Source: Pogostemon cablin (lineage: Eukaryota; Streptophyta; Magnoliopsida; Lamiales; Lamiaceae). From it: 64,000 nucleotides of DNA. Under the pieces are notes generated by a model that saw only the letters and a list, made by a program, of their open reading frames with translations, made no database searches and was not told the origin of the DNA. Both the position numbers and the translations under genes were made by a program. How positions within the stretch are numbered: the first letter of the stretch is position 1; each line of letters begins with the position of its first letter. The stretch is from the NCBI GenBank assembly GCA_023678885.1, contig CM042970.1, forward strand, positions 7,666,355 through 7,730,354. Reading direction: 5' to 3'. Shown here one piece after another: positions 24,735 to 36,900 of this stretch.

Positions 24735-27700
24735 ATGTCAATCTTGTGTGACTCTCCATTCTCTTTTCCTCGCCAGAGTTCTTCTGCTGATGAATCATCA
24801 TGTAATTATATAGCTAGAAATTATTTTCTGATTACAGCAATTGAAATCTTCATTTCTCGCCGATTAGGTTGTTAATTTTATTTTTAAATATATTTATACT
24901 GCACTTTAATGGACTCTATATTGACTACTTGGAAGTTTGCTTCTAAAAATTGACTACGTATGGTGTAATACTTTTTTCTCTTATACTTTAATTGTAAACT
25001 CGATGGTTTTTTCATCTCAGGCTATTATTGCTGGTCGGTATTGCTTAGTAGTGCGTGATCATTGTTAAGCCTAAGTGTGTGGTATAGTATTTTTTTCTCT
25101 TATACTTTGTAAAATCGATGGTGTTTTCCTCAAACTGATTCTGTGAATGTATGATTGATGGAAATTATGATTTTAAGTTTTACTCCTGAGACACATTTTT
25201 TTTTTTCAGTTTCAACCTGTTATGAGCAATGTCACAAGCGAAGGTATTCTGTTTGTTTTCATTCTTATATGGTATATTTCAATTTATATATTTTTGGATT
25301 CCATTACTTTTTTTTTTTCAATGACAGAACATTGAGTATCTCATAAATCCTCCCACTTTTTATGTGATGTTTCTTCTGAATTATTGATTGATGGTTCTCT
25401 TCGTATGATATGATATTAATTTAAGCTTTTTAAAGTATTGATCTCCTCATATGGTTCTCCTCATATGCTATGATCTTAACTTTCTTCTGACCTCTCATAG
25501 ACATTTTTTATTTTATTTTAACAGTAAATTCTAATAATTTTGTTTCAAATCTACGTTATAACATTGGAATATATGGATAACTTATTTATGATTTGTTTTC
25601 CTTGAGTTGGAAATACAGAATTATTGATGATATTTCAAATAATTCAGTTTGCTCAAGTTAATGGAAATTGTGTTCTGAAAATAATCTGAATAGAATAATA
25701 TAGATGGACCTCTTACAATTCTGTTGTAAATTCTGAATAATTAATTTGATTATGAAAATGCTGAGAAATAAAATTAACAATTTATTTGTTTTTTTGGGTT
25801 TTTTGTCTTATAATTGAAGCTGCATTGAGGTTCGCAATGTCTGCGGGAGGTTAAATAGTAGTGGCAATGGTAGACGAACTTCAGGTGCTGAGATATTGCT
25901 AGGTTTACAATGCATTATATGAAAAAAGTAACATGGTGTGAGGTAATATTCCCCTTTATAATGTATTTGTATGAAGTGTCTTACATCAGCAGGGATTGTA
26001 ATGCCATTATTTCTATTTGTAATATTGATAATCCATTAGAGTAATAAAAATATGAAAAAGCTGGATTTTTTTCACGTCACCTCATATTCTAAAAGATCTT
26101 CTTCCTGAAGGCTGATAACTATTGTGCTGCAAGTAGTAACGAGTTTGGGCAATGTTGTGAAGAACCTGTTGGAAGAGATATTGTGATTCTACAAAGGTGT
26201 GTGACAATTCTTTAAATGTATATTTAATGTATGAATATCTAAACTCATCACATATTATTTTATTCATATTTTTGTACAATATTTGAGTTGTCTACCAGAT
26301 GTTTTTCACGTCACCTCATATTCTAATAGATGTTCTTCTTGAAGGTTGATGAATATTATGCTGCAGGTAGTAACGAGTATTGGCAATGTGGTGAAGAACG
26401 TCTTAGAAGAGATTGTGATTCTGCAAAGATGTGTGCCAAAGCTTTCATTTTGTCAGGTATTTATCGCAGCATATGTTGGGATGATGAAACTTTATGCATC
26501 TTAAACTTTATTTACCCAACATGCTGGACAAATTTGACAGCTGTCTAATTTATTGTTATAGTTCTTAACAATATGAATCTCATTAAGGTATTGTTAGATA
26601 AGATGATCTCATTTAGGTTTCGAATTAATGATACCCTATATCTCTTCAACTCACGTCTTTAAATTCTAATGTATTTTTTAAAAATTAATTAGATATGATT
26701 TGATTATGGCTTTTTGATCATTTTGGTTTGCTGTTGGAGAAAGTTACAATGCCAGATTGAAACGGAATTGAATACTGATCATCAAGAGAAGAATTTGTGT
26801 GGAAGTAACAAAGTAATGCGAGACGCCTCTTCACGGTAAATCAGATTTATTTATCTCATCATATCTCATGCCTTTTTATTCATTTTTTTCTCTAAATCAG
26901 AGGATGTAGAAATTTTTTCCTTGCACTCTTGGGTATTACATAAAAAATAAATAAACAAAAAATCTCCAACCTTTGTTATCTCATCTTCGAAAATTTCTCA
27001 TTTTTTTAAAAGACACGATACTATGATTTTACCTATTAATTTCTACCATTCATTAAAATCCATAGAAATAAAGACAGTGTTACAGGCGCTGTGAAGGCAT
27101 TCTTTAAACATCTTTCGCACAATAAAATTGAGCCCGATCCAAAACCCACATCATCAATCTTTTTCTCCATTCGCAGATGCTTTGGTTGTTCCAAGAGGTG
27201 AAAATATTGTTGCCCTGCCTAATTCTGTAATTTTCCTTCTTTATTTTTATTTATCAATTTCTAATGGTCTTATGACTTGGTTGTATTATTTGCGAATCGT
27301 ATTTCTTTTCTCATACCCCTAATTATTTACTTCTGTTCATGATTACTTCTTTCAACACAATTTGGTTTGAATAGGGACCTAAACGGGTAGGGTAGGGTAG
27401 GGTACGGGTTGGATAAATCCACATACTACCCGCTACCCTATTTACCCTACCATTACCCTACCCTATTACCCTAAAATTGAACATCGGGTAGAGTACGGGT
27501 ATACCCGTCGGGTACGCGGATAATCCGCGGGTAAATGAGTACCCACAATTATAAAATATTATATGAATATCCGCCGTTTCTCAAACTTGTTCAATCCTAC
27601 CCATATTGAAATTAAAAAGTTTTTTTTAAGTATATATATAAATTTGGAATTAAATAATGTACTTAAATATTATTAATTAAAAACTAAATAAATGATGTAA

Positions 27701-27892
27701 ATAAGTAATTTAAAAAATAAACTATATGTATATATAATTTTTGAAAGTAGGAATATAAATATATACATACATAATTAGAAATATACTATAATATAAATAA
27801 AAATAAATATATTACTTGGACATTAATTAATTAAAAATTAGATAATGTAAATATGAATATATAAATATGTAATGTAATTAAAAATGTATAAC

Positions 27893-27953
<61 letters not shown>

Positions 27954-28696
27954 TGTGAGTATAATATATAGTATTGGGTAAACGGGTCGGGTAAACGGGT
28001 ATAAAAGGAGAACACGTACCCTATCCTTACACGCAAAATTTTTATCGGGTTCGAGTATTACCTTACCCGTTACCCGATAAAACCTACCCTACCAGTACCC
28101 ACCACCTCGGGTACCCGCGGATAACCCGACTCTGCGGATAAAATTGACATCCCTAAGTTTGAATGACGGTTTTTGTGTGTGTGTGTAATATAGAGTTTGT
28201 TGCATGAAATTATAGAGTGCTCTTAACATACTTATGTCATGTTCAACTCAAGGGTTAATTAGAACACTAGAAATAAATTTTCACTATGATCAATCCTGCC
28301 ATAGGCAATCCTTCATTGTGGATTGCCCCATCAGTTATCCCCATTATATGTATTGAAGTGATCCTACTATTTTGGTCTAAGTTATGAAAGTGAGATATAG
28401 TGATACCCAAAATTAATGGTTGGTTATTAGGTATTCTTCTTTTATTTTATTTTTTCCTAAAATAAGGACATAAGTTATTTATTTGATTGTGTGAGTGTAT
28501 TTAGTTGTTTTGATCATGACCATTAGGTATAAGATATTTGTGGTCTATAGTGAAAAATTGCGAAACTTATGTTTGTGTATGCAGGAATAAACATTATGAC
28601 AATGTCCCTCCAGTGAATTTTCATTATTTTGTTAAATACTTGAAGTCATGTTCAAGAGGAAATTGGAAAAAAGCTCCTCAAAGCGGGGTTTTCTAG
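24735..28696 (+). CDS. Candidate six-exon gene, 159-aa cysteine-rich protein, unrecognised
   Basis: Coding exons 24735-24801, 25210-25243, 25820-25884, 26367-26456, 27086-27197 and 28585-28696 (TAG) join with five GT-AG introns. All junction phases (1, 2, 1, 1, 2) match without an internal stop. The upstream sequence is less AT-rich (about 24530-24585) and has a plausible 5' UTR donor (GCGAAG|GTAGGG). The predicted protein has 11 cysteines (positions 5, 26, 30, 35, 42, 63, 72, 78, 117, 120, 145), a basic C-terminal half, and no signal peptide or membrane segment. Short landmarks are STCYEQCHKR, CIEVRNVCGR, QCGEERLRRDC, AVKAFFKHLSH and VNFHYFVKYLK. I do not recognise the family. ATG 24735 is the first ATG in its frame. 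Intron 3 holds a decayed copy of exon 4 and intron 5 a repeat insertion. It could be a pseudogene; exons were assembled by eye. Confidence 0.5.
26066..26185 (+). repeat. Decayed duplicate of exon 4 and its acceptor region
   Basis: This aligns with 26300-26425 (shared 'ttcacgtcacctcatattcta', 'gctgca[a/g]gtagtaacgagt', 'ggcaatgt', 'gaagagat..tgtgattct'). The offset is about 234 bp. The acceptor CAG has become CAA here, and the frame drifts, so it looks like a dead exon copy inside intron 3 of the candidate gene. Confidence 0.7.
27374..28157. mobile_element. GGGTA-rich repeat with TAGGGA-type ends (MITE-like)
   Basis: It begins 'tagggacctaaacgggtagggtaggg' and ends '...aaattgacatccctaa', with both flanks dense in gggta/taccc motifs that can fold back on each other. 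The centre is an AT-rich core with a (TA)n tract. The imperfect inverted ends suggest a hAT-like non-autonomous element, but I could not define a target duplication. It lies in intron 5 of the candidate gene. Confidence 0.45.
27897..27950. repeat. (TA)n microsatellite
   Basis: About 27 TA dinucleotides in the core of the GGGTA-rich repeat. Confidence 0.95.
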
Positions 28697-30021
28697 CTAT
28701 CGAGATACTTGAGGTATTCTCCATTCTTTACATTTTTATTCTTAAATAAGGACATTAGTTCATGATTTATATTGTCTGACATATTATTCAATTGTTTTTG
28801 GCAAATTATATATTTGTAATTTATAGAGAATAATTGCGAATCCTATCTAAGAATGATGTTGCTGCGATTAAAATACTTCTTTGTTGACATGATAGGCTTT
28901 TAACTTTTTTTTCTTCAAATTTTAAAGGACTCTCACGATTTTAAACCATACTCATATAATTAAAGTTGTTCTTTAGAGTGTTGGTTGTTTTATTAACAAT
29001 TTTACAAAATTTTATTTTTGTGTTATTGGTCTTTAGTATTATGGACCATGGTTTGATATAAGGGGGGGCATGATGGCATGATTTTTCTCTGTTGTGTTTC
29101 TTAGAGATTCAATGAGTTCAGAAGAGGACCTTCTACCTAATAAATTCATTAATTTGGTAATTTTTTTCACAATTACTTTTTATGCCCTTCAAATAAATTC
29201 GGTTTTAACATTTTATAGCAACATGTTTTTCAGGTTATTGTTGAAGTGAATTCCTTGAGAATGTCTTGCAATTATTTCGATATACTCGGGGTAGTAGTTT
29301 GTCAATCAATCACCTATCTTTACATTGTTGTTTATGGATGACAATGTATTAAAGAGTAAGGTTTCTAACATGAAAAATATAAGTAAATTTTTTAACAATA
29401 AAATCTTTAATAAGACGAAGTGTCTTCCTGGTGTATTATTCTAAAGATTATTGTTTCCAAAAATTATGGTATTATTCCAAAAATAATTTGGTTATAATTC
29501 CAAAAATTATTCCAATAATTTAGTGATAATTATATAAATTTACCAATGAGTATAACTGAATGTTTTATTTATGTTAATAATGTTAAAAATTTCCTCTATA
29601 TATTTAGTTAATAACAATAGTATATTTTTGATGTTAAATATTAATTTTATCACTAAAATTAAAAATATATGTAAATAAATTGATATTAAATGAGTATTTT
29701 TAACATACGGATATTGATTAACATGTCTGGGATGACTACAAATATGGTTGGGTGAGAGCAGGTGTAACATTTAAATCTTATTTTTAAAAATTATTCTTTA
29801 GGACATAAACTTACTCTTTAAAGGGTAATAATTTTTATTCAGAAAAGTAATAATTTATTTCTCTAAATAGTAATTTTTTATGTACTAAAGAGTCGATAAA
29901 TAAGGATTTACATGAATCTTAAGATTAATTTTTTTATTTAAAAGTATAATAATTTATGTCTCTAAAGATTAATTTTTTTATTTAATAAATAATGATATTT
30001 TTTTATCAGATTTAATTTATA
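28697..30021. other. Downstream of the candidate gene; no gene recognised
   Basis: It holds the putative 3' UTR of the 24735-28696 gene (a GT donor follows at about 28714, so a 3' UTR intron is possible), then AT-rich DNA with repeated 'ccaaaaattat' and 'ctaaagagt' motifs. No coding sequence is supported. Confidence 0.35.
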
Positions 30022-30280
30022 CTCCCTTCGTCCCATTTCAGATATCACATTTTCTATTTTGGGTTGTCCTACAAAATTTTGCAAATTTCCAAATAAAGCA
30101 AATAGTAAAAAACAACCACCATTCCTCATACACTTTATTTACAAAAAAAAAATCATCTCTACGTAACATATTTTATCATTTATATATTACAAAAAATATC
30201 ATTATACTTCTAAAAGTTATCACTTTATTAATCTTCGTGCTGGGATTGGGGATGCAATCTTTTGTGGGACGTAGGCTATT
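30022..30280. mobile_element. Stowaway-like MITE, degraded
   Basis: A left terminal repeat CTCCCTTCGTCCCA follows TA. The right end is only partly kept (tgggacgtagg at about 30266-30276). It is non-coding. Confidence 0.4.
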
Positions 30281-30387
30281 TATTTGAAAAATAATTTAAT
30301 TTATATTATTATCAGTTAATAACAGTACAATCTTTATTAAAATATTGGCTTTAATACTAAAAAATACAATTAAATATAAAATTAATG

Positions 30388-30770
30388 AGTATCAAATGGG
30401 TACGGGTACGTATAAACGGGTTTAGGATGGGATGGGACATGTACCATAATGATTTTTTTTAACGAGACGGGTTACATGTAGTGAATATTTAAATGGGTAC
30501 AAGTGCCTAAAAAGGTGGGTGCCCTATCCATGCTATCCCTAAATATGAGTACGAGTTTTGATACACAAAAAAATAAATATCATACGGGTACGAGTAATTT
30601 GTGGGTCAATATATACAGATTTGAGATTGGTACGAGTATCATAATGAACTTTTTATACGGGACAAGTACGGACACTGGTAGTTGAAAATTAAGCAGATAA
30701 GGGTATGTGAGCTCCTAAATTAGCAGGTATTCTACCTATTGCTATTCATAATAGTGCCCTATACGGGTAT
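30388..30770. repeat. GGGTA-family repeat, two adjacent copies
   Basis: Two units (about 30388-30545 and 30546-30770) share the order gggtacgggta, then a T-rich stretch, acgggac(gggt)a, 'agtgaatatttaaatgggta', and an end like 'ctatccctaa'. Other copies lie at 31890-32050 and 34857-35040. Confidence 0.55.
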
Positions 30771-30817
30771 ATGTATACTAACAATATGATCAATATTTGA
30801 TAATATTGTATATACTA

Positions 30818-31735
30818 AAAATGTATATACGGGTATAGGTATATACACTTATGAATAAAAATGTATATACCAATGAAAAAAAAATGTATACACTTTGTTA
30901 GTGAATTTTCTGTATGTTTTTTTTAAAATGAAAAAGTGATTGTAAAAAAAACTATGCAGTTATTAAGAAATATATATACATTATTGAATAAAAATTATAC
31001 ACATATAGTGCAAGCCCATATGTGTATAATTAGGGTTTAGGGTTTTAGGTTTAGGGATTTAGGGTTTAAGGTATATGGTTTAGGGGTCCAAGGTTTAAGG
31101 TTGTAGGGTTTAGTGAAATTGGTAAATGTAAATTTCACTGAAACGTTTACATTATACTTACGTACATGTGAATACGATACTATCCAACCTATCCAAACTA
31201 CCTAAGCTTAAAGCTTAGGGTGAATACATCAAAAGTTTAAATACAACGATGTTATCTGCAAATTGATTTTACTTGCAATATGACTCGGAGACAGCATCCT
31301 CGAACCAAACTGAATGACATTCCTTTCCATCCATATATGGTAGATAAGTGTAGCGAAAGTGATGTATAGGAGTCTTCTTACCTTAGTGTTGTTTCGAGGT
31401 TGTAGGGTTTAAGGTTTAGGTTTAGGATATTAACTCTTAATATTTATAAGCTTTTTAAATTATATGAACCTATGAATAAAAATGTATATACTAATGAAAA
31501 AAAAAGAAAATTTTCTATAATTTTTTTAATGAAAAAGTGATTGTAAAAAAACTACGCAGTTATTAAGAAAGATGTATACATTATTGAATAAAAATTATAC
31601 ACATATGGGTGCAAATATGCGCACTCATATGTGTATAATTATGGTTTAGGGTTTTGGGATTTAGGGTTTAGGATTTTAGGAGTTTAGGGGTTTAAGGTTT
31701 AGGATTTTAGGGTATAAGGTTTCAGGTTTTATGGT
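30818..31735. repeat. Direct repeats carrying degenerate telomere-like TTTAGGG tracts
   Basis: A block at about 30850-31110 recurs at about 31470-31735. Both run 'gaataaaaatgtatatac', '(a)ctacgcagttattaagaaa', 'gaataaaaattatacacatat', 'catatgtgtataatt' and then a run of ggtttaggg/ttagggttt motifs (31030-31110 and 31640-31735). A shorter such run sits at about 31395-31425. The motifs are imperfect copies of the plant telomere repeat. Confidence 0.7.
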
Positions 31736-31889
31736 TTAGGATATCAACTTTTAATAGTTATAAGTTTTTTAATTATATTTATTAAATTTTATTTAAAATA
31801 ATAGAATTTTTATTATATTTATATTAAATTAATAAAAGTATAATTTTTATTAAAATATTAATATATAAAATATATATAAATAACTATAA

Positions 31890-32050
31890 AATAAACGGGT
31901 ATTGATTTACGGGTTTGAGATGACTACGGGTATCATAATATATATTTTTTCTAATGTGACGGGTATGGATATAATTAGTTTATATTTAAACGGATACGTA
32001 CGAATACGAGTACCCCTATAACAGTGGGTATCCTACCCGTTGTCGTCCCT
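31890..32050. repeat. GGGTA-family repeat copy
   Basis: Same order of motifs as at 30388-30545, ending 'tatcctacccgttgtcgtccctaa'. Confidence 0.5.
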
Positions 32051-32207
32051 AACAACTACCCATTATACATTAAAATATTTTATCTCTTAAACCAATATAA
32101 ATTAAAATAGTATATTCCTTAATATTTAATTTGATTACTTGGTATTAGAAATACTTGGTGAAGATTTGTTGTAGATACGACATGGTGATGGGCATTTACT
32201 GATACAG

Positions 32208-32745
32208 GTCCGGGTGATAGATATTTATATTTGGTAAGGACTTTGATAACCCTTCGATCACCCTTTCTCTGTAGTTATATTTTTTTCTTTTTTATATTTT
32301 TGTGTTTTCTTTGTTGGTTCATATTCATCGATTATCTATCGATAAAGTCCAAAACAGTAAGTTTGGTAGAATTTGTAAAATGTCAACTTTCAAAAGTCAT
32401 GTTGTAGGTACGGGTGATGGACATTTCTGTTAGGTAATGACTTTGATAACCCTTCGACTCTATAGTTATATTCTCTTTCATTTTTATATTTTTGTGTTTC
32501 CTTTGAAGGTCCATATTCATTGATTATCCATCAATAAAAGTCTGAAACAGTAAGTTTTGTAGAATTTATAAAATATCAACTTTCAAAAGCTATGTTGTAG
32601 ATACGGGTGATACAGGTACGGGTGATGGACATTTAGCCGAATACGTGTTCGGGTGATGGAGATTTTTGTTTGGTAATGACTTTGATAACCCTCCGATCAC
32701 CCTTTCTCTGTAATAAGTTTTGTAGAATTAGTATTTTTAATCTAC
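32208..32745 (+). repeat. About 195-bp tandem repeat, three partial units
   Basis: Units start '(g/c)ggtgatggacattt' or a variant at about 32216, 32411 and 32650. Each has 'gactttgataacccttcgat' and 'tttgtagaattt'. The first two also keep 'tatatttttgtgttt' and 'tcaactttcaaaag'. They are non-coding. Confidence 0.7.
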
Positions 32746-32958
32746 TTTAAAAATTGTATGTGTATGTTAAGTATGTTGTTAGGGGTACTATTTTTGTATT
32801 TAAAATACATATATAGACAGTTAGTTATTTTGGCTTTTTTTTTTCCAAAACAGTTCTGGTGAATGTTTTTAATATTAAGACTTACTTTAACGCACTCTTA
32901 TTTTAGAATTTCATTTCAGTTTCAACGTAGACAATTTTCCTTGATAGTTTAGTATCCA

Positions 32959-33165
32959 ATGATCATAAATAAGAGTAAAAGACAATCTATGAACAATGTT
33001 GACCTATATTTTAAGAAGCCAATTTTCACTCATGGTCAATTGTACGTCGCAGTTTCAAGAGTTACAGCTAGAAAAGATTTTAACATAATGCTTTGTGATA
33101 AGAAAGATTTGAAAATAGCACATGTATATATGTATTGTTTAGGGAGGTTTTTTAATTTTGTTTGA
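32959..33165 (+). pseudogene. Helitron-type helicase, C-terminal fragment
   Basis: A 68-codon frame shows the last helicase motifs of plant PIF1-like/Helitron Rep-Hel proteins: INKSKRQSM (normally INKSQGQ) and FTHGQLYVAVSRV. The rest of the helicase and the Rep domain are absent nearby, and no CTRR hairpin end was found. This is a relic. Confidence 0.7.
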
Positions 33166-33671
33166 ATTGAAATTTTTTACATAATTAAAAACTCATTTTC
33201 AGTAATTTTTTTAAGAAAATGATCTTATCTCTTATTTTAATATATCTAAGTGAACTTTCCAAATTATTTTATTTTATTTATATTCGCGCGTAAATGGTGG
33301 CACGTTGCATATTCAAAGAAAATATATACATCATGCATGAATGTCTACGTATTTATTATAGGTAAGTTATCAAATGCTTAACTTTTATTTTTAAGGAGAT
33401 AAAATCAACGTTTCAATATCGTCTTGGACGGGAAACATGGCAACAAGAGAAAGAGATTTTAGGAGTAAATAAGAATCTATATTAAATTGCAGGTATATAA
33501 ATTAAATCAAAAATAAATATTAATCTATGCGCCGGTAAATAAGAAAAAGGAAAAGAAAACATACAACTAAAATTATATTCTTTAAAAGAAATTATATACA
33601 CTATGAAATAAAATTTTAATTATTACAATAGTTATTTGGATTTCGAATTCAGTCTTTAATTTTAAATCAAA

Positions 33672-33727
<56 letters not shown>

Positions 33728-34856
33728 TAAAGAAACATATGTTGAATGGTTCTAAAAAATTGCAAAATACAAAAAAAAAAAAAAATAAGCATGGTCGAGT
33801 ATAAAAAAAAATACTCCTCACATTTCAAGAAAATTCTATTAACCTTATAAGAAAAATAAAATTTTATATATAAAAATATTTCAGAAATTTTCCTGGCCGC
33901 GCGAGTTTAATATACTAAGAACGTTAAGACAAAGATAAAGATAGAAACCCATTATTTCTACAATTTAATATATTTTCACTTTATTTATTTATTTATTTAT
34001 TAGTTTTCCTTCTATATAATTTTTACATGATTAATATTATAAATATAAAAACCAAGCAATTAAATAATTAGTCCCTTAAAATACCAAAACCAAATATGAA
34101 TTAAAATCAACTTAATCAATGTTCATATTTTACTTTTAAGTAAATGTAATTAAGCTCTACATCATAAAATTAACACTAAAAATTTTATAATATTATACAA
34201 TTTGTCATTAATTTATATAAAAGTTATAAATAAAAAGTAAAATTACAATTAAAATTCACTTTAAATTAAAATTTCCTTATCATGAAAAAAAATGTAAATA
34301 TTCTTGGTAACTATTTTAAAAATAGATTTAACATCTAAAGTAATTAAATAATTAAAAAATAGTTATTTTTCTTAAATAATGCAGATTAGAATAAGTAAGC
34401 GTAGCATATTTTTATGTCTAGTATTTATAAATGCCTTTTATATATATAATTTTTTTGTTAAAATAATAATTTAGACTAAATATATAAAGTCTCATGTGAG
34501 ACCGTTTAAGAATTGCATTAAAGTATATTATTATATAAGTAAAGTATGTCTATTTGTAATTAAAGTATGTTTATAATGAATCGTATTATAACGCCATAAA
34601 ATCATAATTTGATACATTATTCATTAAGCCACTTTTTGACTTATTTTTGGGGGTACTTTAGTATATTTTAGGGTAATAAATAAATTATAAAGTATGTTAT
34701 GTATGTTAAAAACGTGATGACAATTTTAAAATTAAAATTAGTTGAAGGGATATTAGTAAAATGTCATTTCTTTATATGGAAGTGTGAAGTTGAATTTAAG
34801 ATTGACCAAAACGGAAAGTGTGAAGTTAAAAATGGGACGAAGGAAGTAATAAGTAT
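33166..34856. other. AT-rich intergenic DNA
   Basis: Nothing beyond simple repeats is seen, including the (AAT)n tract. Confidence 0.4.
33681..33723. repeat. (AAT)n microsatellite
   Basis: About 14 trinucleotide units. Confidence 0.95.
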
Positions 34857-35040
34857 TAAACATTTACGGGTAACCCGTGGGAATGGATAAACGGGATTTG
34901 GAAAGGTACTGGTATAATGATATAAGTACTTTTTTTAATGGGATATGTATGAATGCATTTAGTGAATATTTAAATAGATATGGATACTACCCCTACGGGT
35001 ACCAAAAAAATGGGTATTCTAGCCCTTGTCAATCCTAAAT
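34857..35040. repeat. GGGTA-family repeat copy
   Basis: It starts 'catttacgggtaacccgtggg' and has 'tagtgaatatttaaatag' and an end 'cttgtcaatcctaa', matching the copies at 30388 and 31890. Confidence 0.5.
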
Positions 35041-35532
35041 GGGAATTAAAATTTCTCAACAATTACCATAAATTCAATAACTACTTCATACCCTTTAATC
35101 TAATTCATCTTAAATCTCATTGAGATTGAGTTCTTCAACAATACTCATTATCATTCCAATTAAGAAATTTGGATCAAGCAAATTCTCTTGTTAGTGAATT
35201 TTTAGCTAATATAAAAAATATAATATTATTTACAAATACACACTTAAATAAAAAATAATACACATATGAATGAACATGATATCAACTTTTTGAATCAAGC
35301 AGCTCCTTATAAATTTTATAAATTCTTAACCTACCAACTTACCTTATATTATTTCTCCTTAAATGCTTACATATTAATTTGACTAAATTTAAAATATAGG
35401 GTCAATTAAAAAAATATCCATTTATTTAACTAAATTAACAATACCAACAACAAACAACTTTTATAACAAAACTAACGAATATACACTTTTGGACTTTAAT
35501 ACCCCTACTATTCAACTAATAATACCTAATTT

Positions 35533-35625
35533 GTCCCATGTCAGTATGAATATCGGTGAGTATCCCATGTCGGTATGAATTTTGGTGAATGTCCCATGTC
35601 GTTATGGATGTCGATGAATGACGGT
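35533..35625. repeat. Short tandem repeat, about 33 bp
   Basis: Three imperfect units of 'tcccatgtcggtatgaat.tcggtgaa'. Flanking DNA (35041-36180) is AT-rich with no gene recognised. Confidence 0.6.
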
Positions 35626-36188
35626 AACGATACCGGCGATCAGGGCCAATGACACTAAAATATATCATACTAAAATCTAAAACAAACATAAAATTATCAC
35701 TTATCTATTAATTATTAAATTCACATAAACCAAAAGCAAACATATAGGCAAGATTAGAAGTAATTATCACATTTGGCCTAACCACTTTTAGACTTTTATT
35801 ATCTCAATTCTCAATATTTTTCTAACTGAAAAAGAAATTATATTAAGAAGTACTAGAGATACTAAAAAAAATACATACGAGAGCACAAGAAAAGTAAGAA
35901 TAAGCTCCTAACAATACGCCAAACATTATTCTATATAAAGCATAATCTAATATTCCAACACCAATCTTGAAATTATAAATAGGTTTTACTCCTATTTCTA
36001 AAATAATAAACACACCAAGTTTAGTTTTGATTTTTTCAAACAATTTTATTGGATTGATCTTCAAGTTATCAAAAATCTTGCAATTTCTAACTTTTCAAGA
36101 TATGCTTTTTTTCTATTTTGACCAAGTATTTCTATATGTTGTAAGAAATGTGGTAATTTTGATTATTCCATGCCATGAGAGCACTTAA

Positions 36189-36480
36189 TCATGAGTGGCA
36201 AAGTGACCATACCTGGTGTAAGAAGTCACATTTAAAGAATAGGTGTTGAGTGTATTCTTCAAATTGACTACATAAGCCACAAGTAATGTCATCACCATCT
36301 CTCAGTAATTTTCTTTTCTCTAAAGTAATTCGAGTTGGAACTCTTTCCCTCAAGACTTTCCATGCCAAAAGATGATATATATCTTGGATGTGATTAGTAG
36401 GTTCCAAATTTTGGGGAGAGCTAAGATAAGATCCCCATCCAGATTTTAGTTCACCAATGCTAGTAATGATTGGGCAGCGT
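36189..36480 (-). pseudogene. LINE-type zinc-binding (zf-RVT) fragment
   Basis: The - strand reads AWKVLRERVPTR..L.KR......D..CGLC....E...HLFF.CDF...VW, the Cys/His pattern of the zinc-binding region downstream of LINE reverse transcriptases in plants. No RT or endonuclease part is nearby, so this is a relic. Confidence 0.7.
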
Positions 36481-36689
36481 AAGCACTCTTACTTGAGTAA
36501 ATGTCATCATCGGATGGGTGTCTTTTTGAGTTAATTGCAAAGAAAATCATGAACTTTACTCCTATTATATATTAATTTCACATTTTAAAAATTACAAAAA
36601 AGACCACCACATTTAAGTATTGTTGCAAAACACATCCAACGGGCAGTATTGTTTCTCAATTATGTATTCTTTTTAAAGAAATATATATA

Positions 36690-36900
36690 CTCCCTCCGTT
36701 CCACAATAATAGTTACACATTTCCATTTTAGGGGTCCACTTCAATAGTTACGTTTTCCTTTTTGATAAAAAAGACCTACACAAATTAATTACTTATCTCT
36801 ATGGACTCACACATCACACTAATACACCTACCTATTTTACATTAAAATTTTATTCTCTCACCATACTACATATTAATATACTCATTCTGTCCCCCGAAAG
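36690..36900. mobile_element. Stowaway-like MITE fragment
   Basis: The left end CTCCCTCCGTTCCA after TA is clear. A right terminal repeat is missing; a second partial start (ctcattctgtccccc) occurs at about 36883. Confidence 0.45.

Noticed and set aside
31030..31110. True chromosome end
   Set aside because: The TTTAGGG motifs are few, degenerate and flanked by ordinary DNA on both sides.
33582..33821. 79-codon - strand frame
   Set aside because: It is made of poly-Ile encoded by the (AAT)n microsatellite.
35843..36064. 73-codon - strand hydrophobic frame
   Set aside because: The hydrophobic look follows from AT-rich codons. No partner exons or motif are seen.
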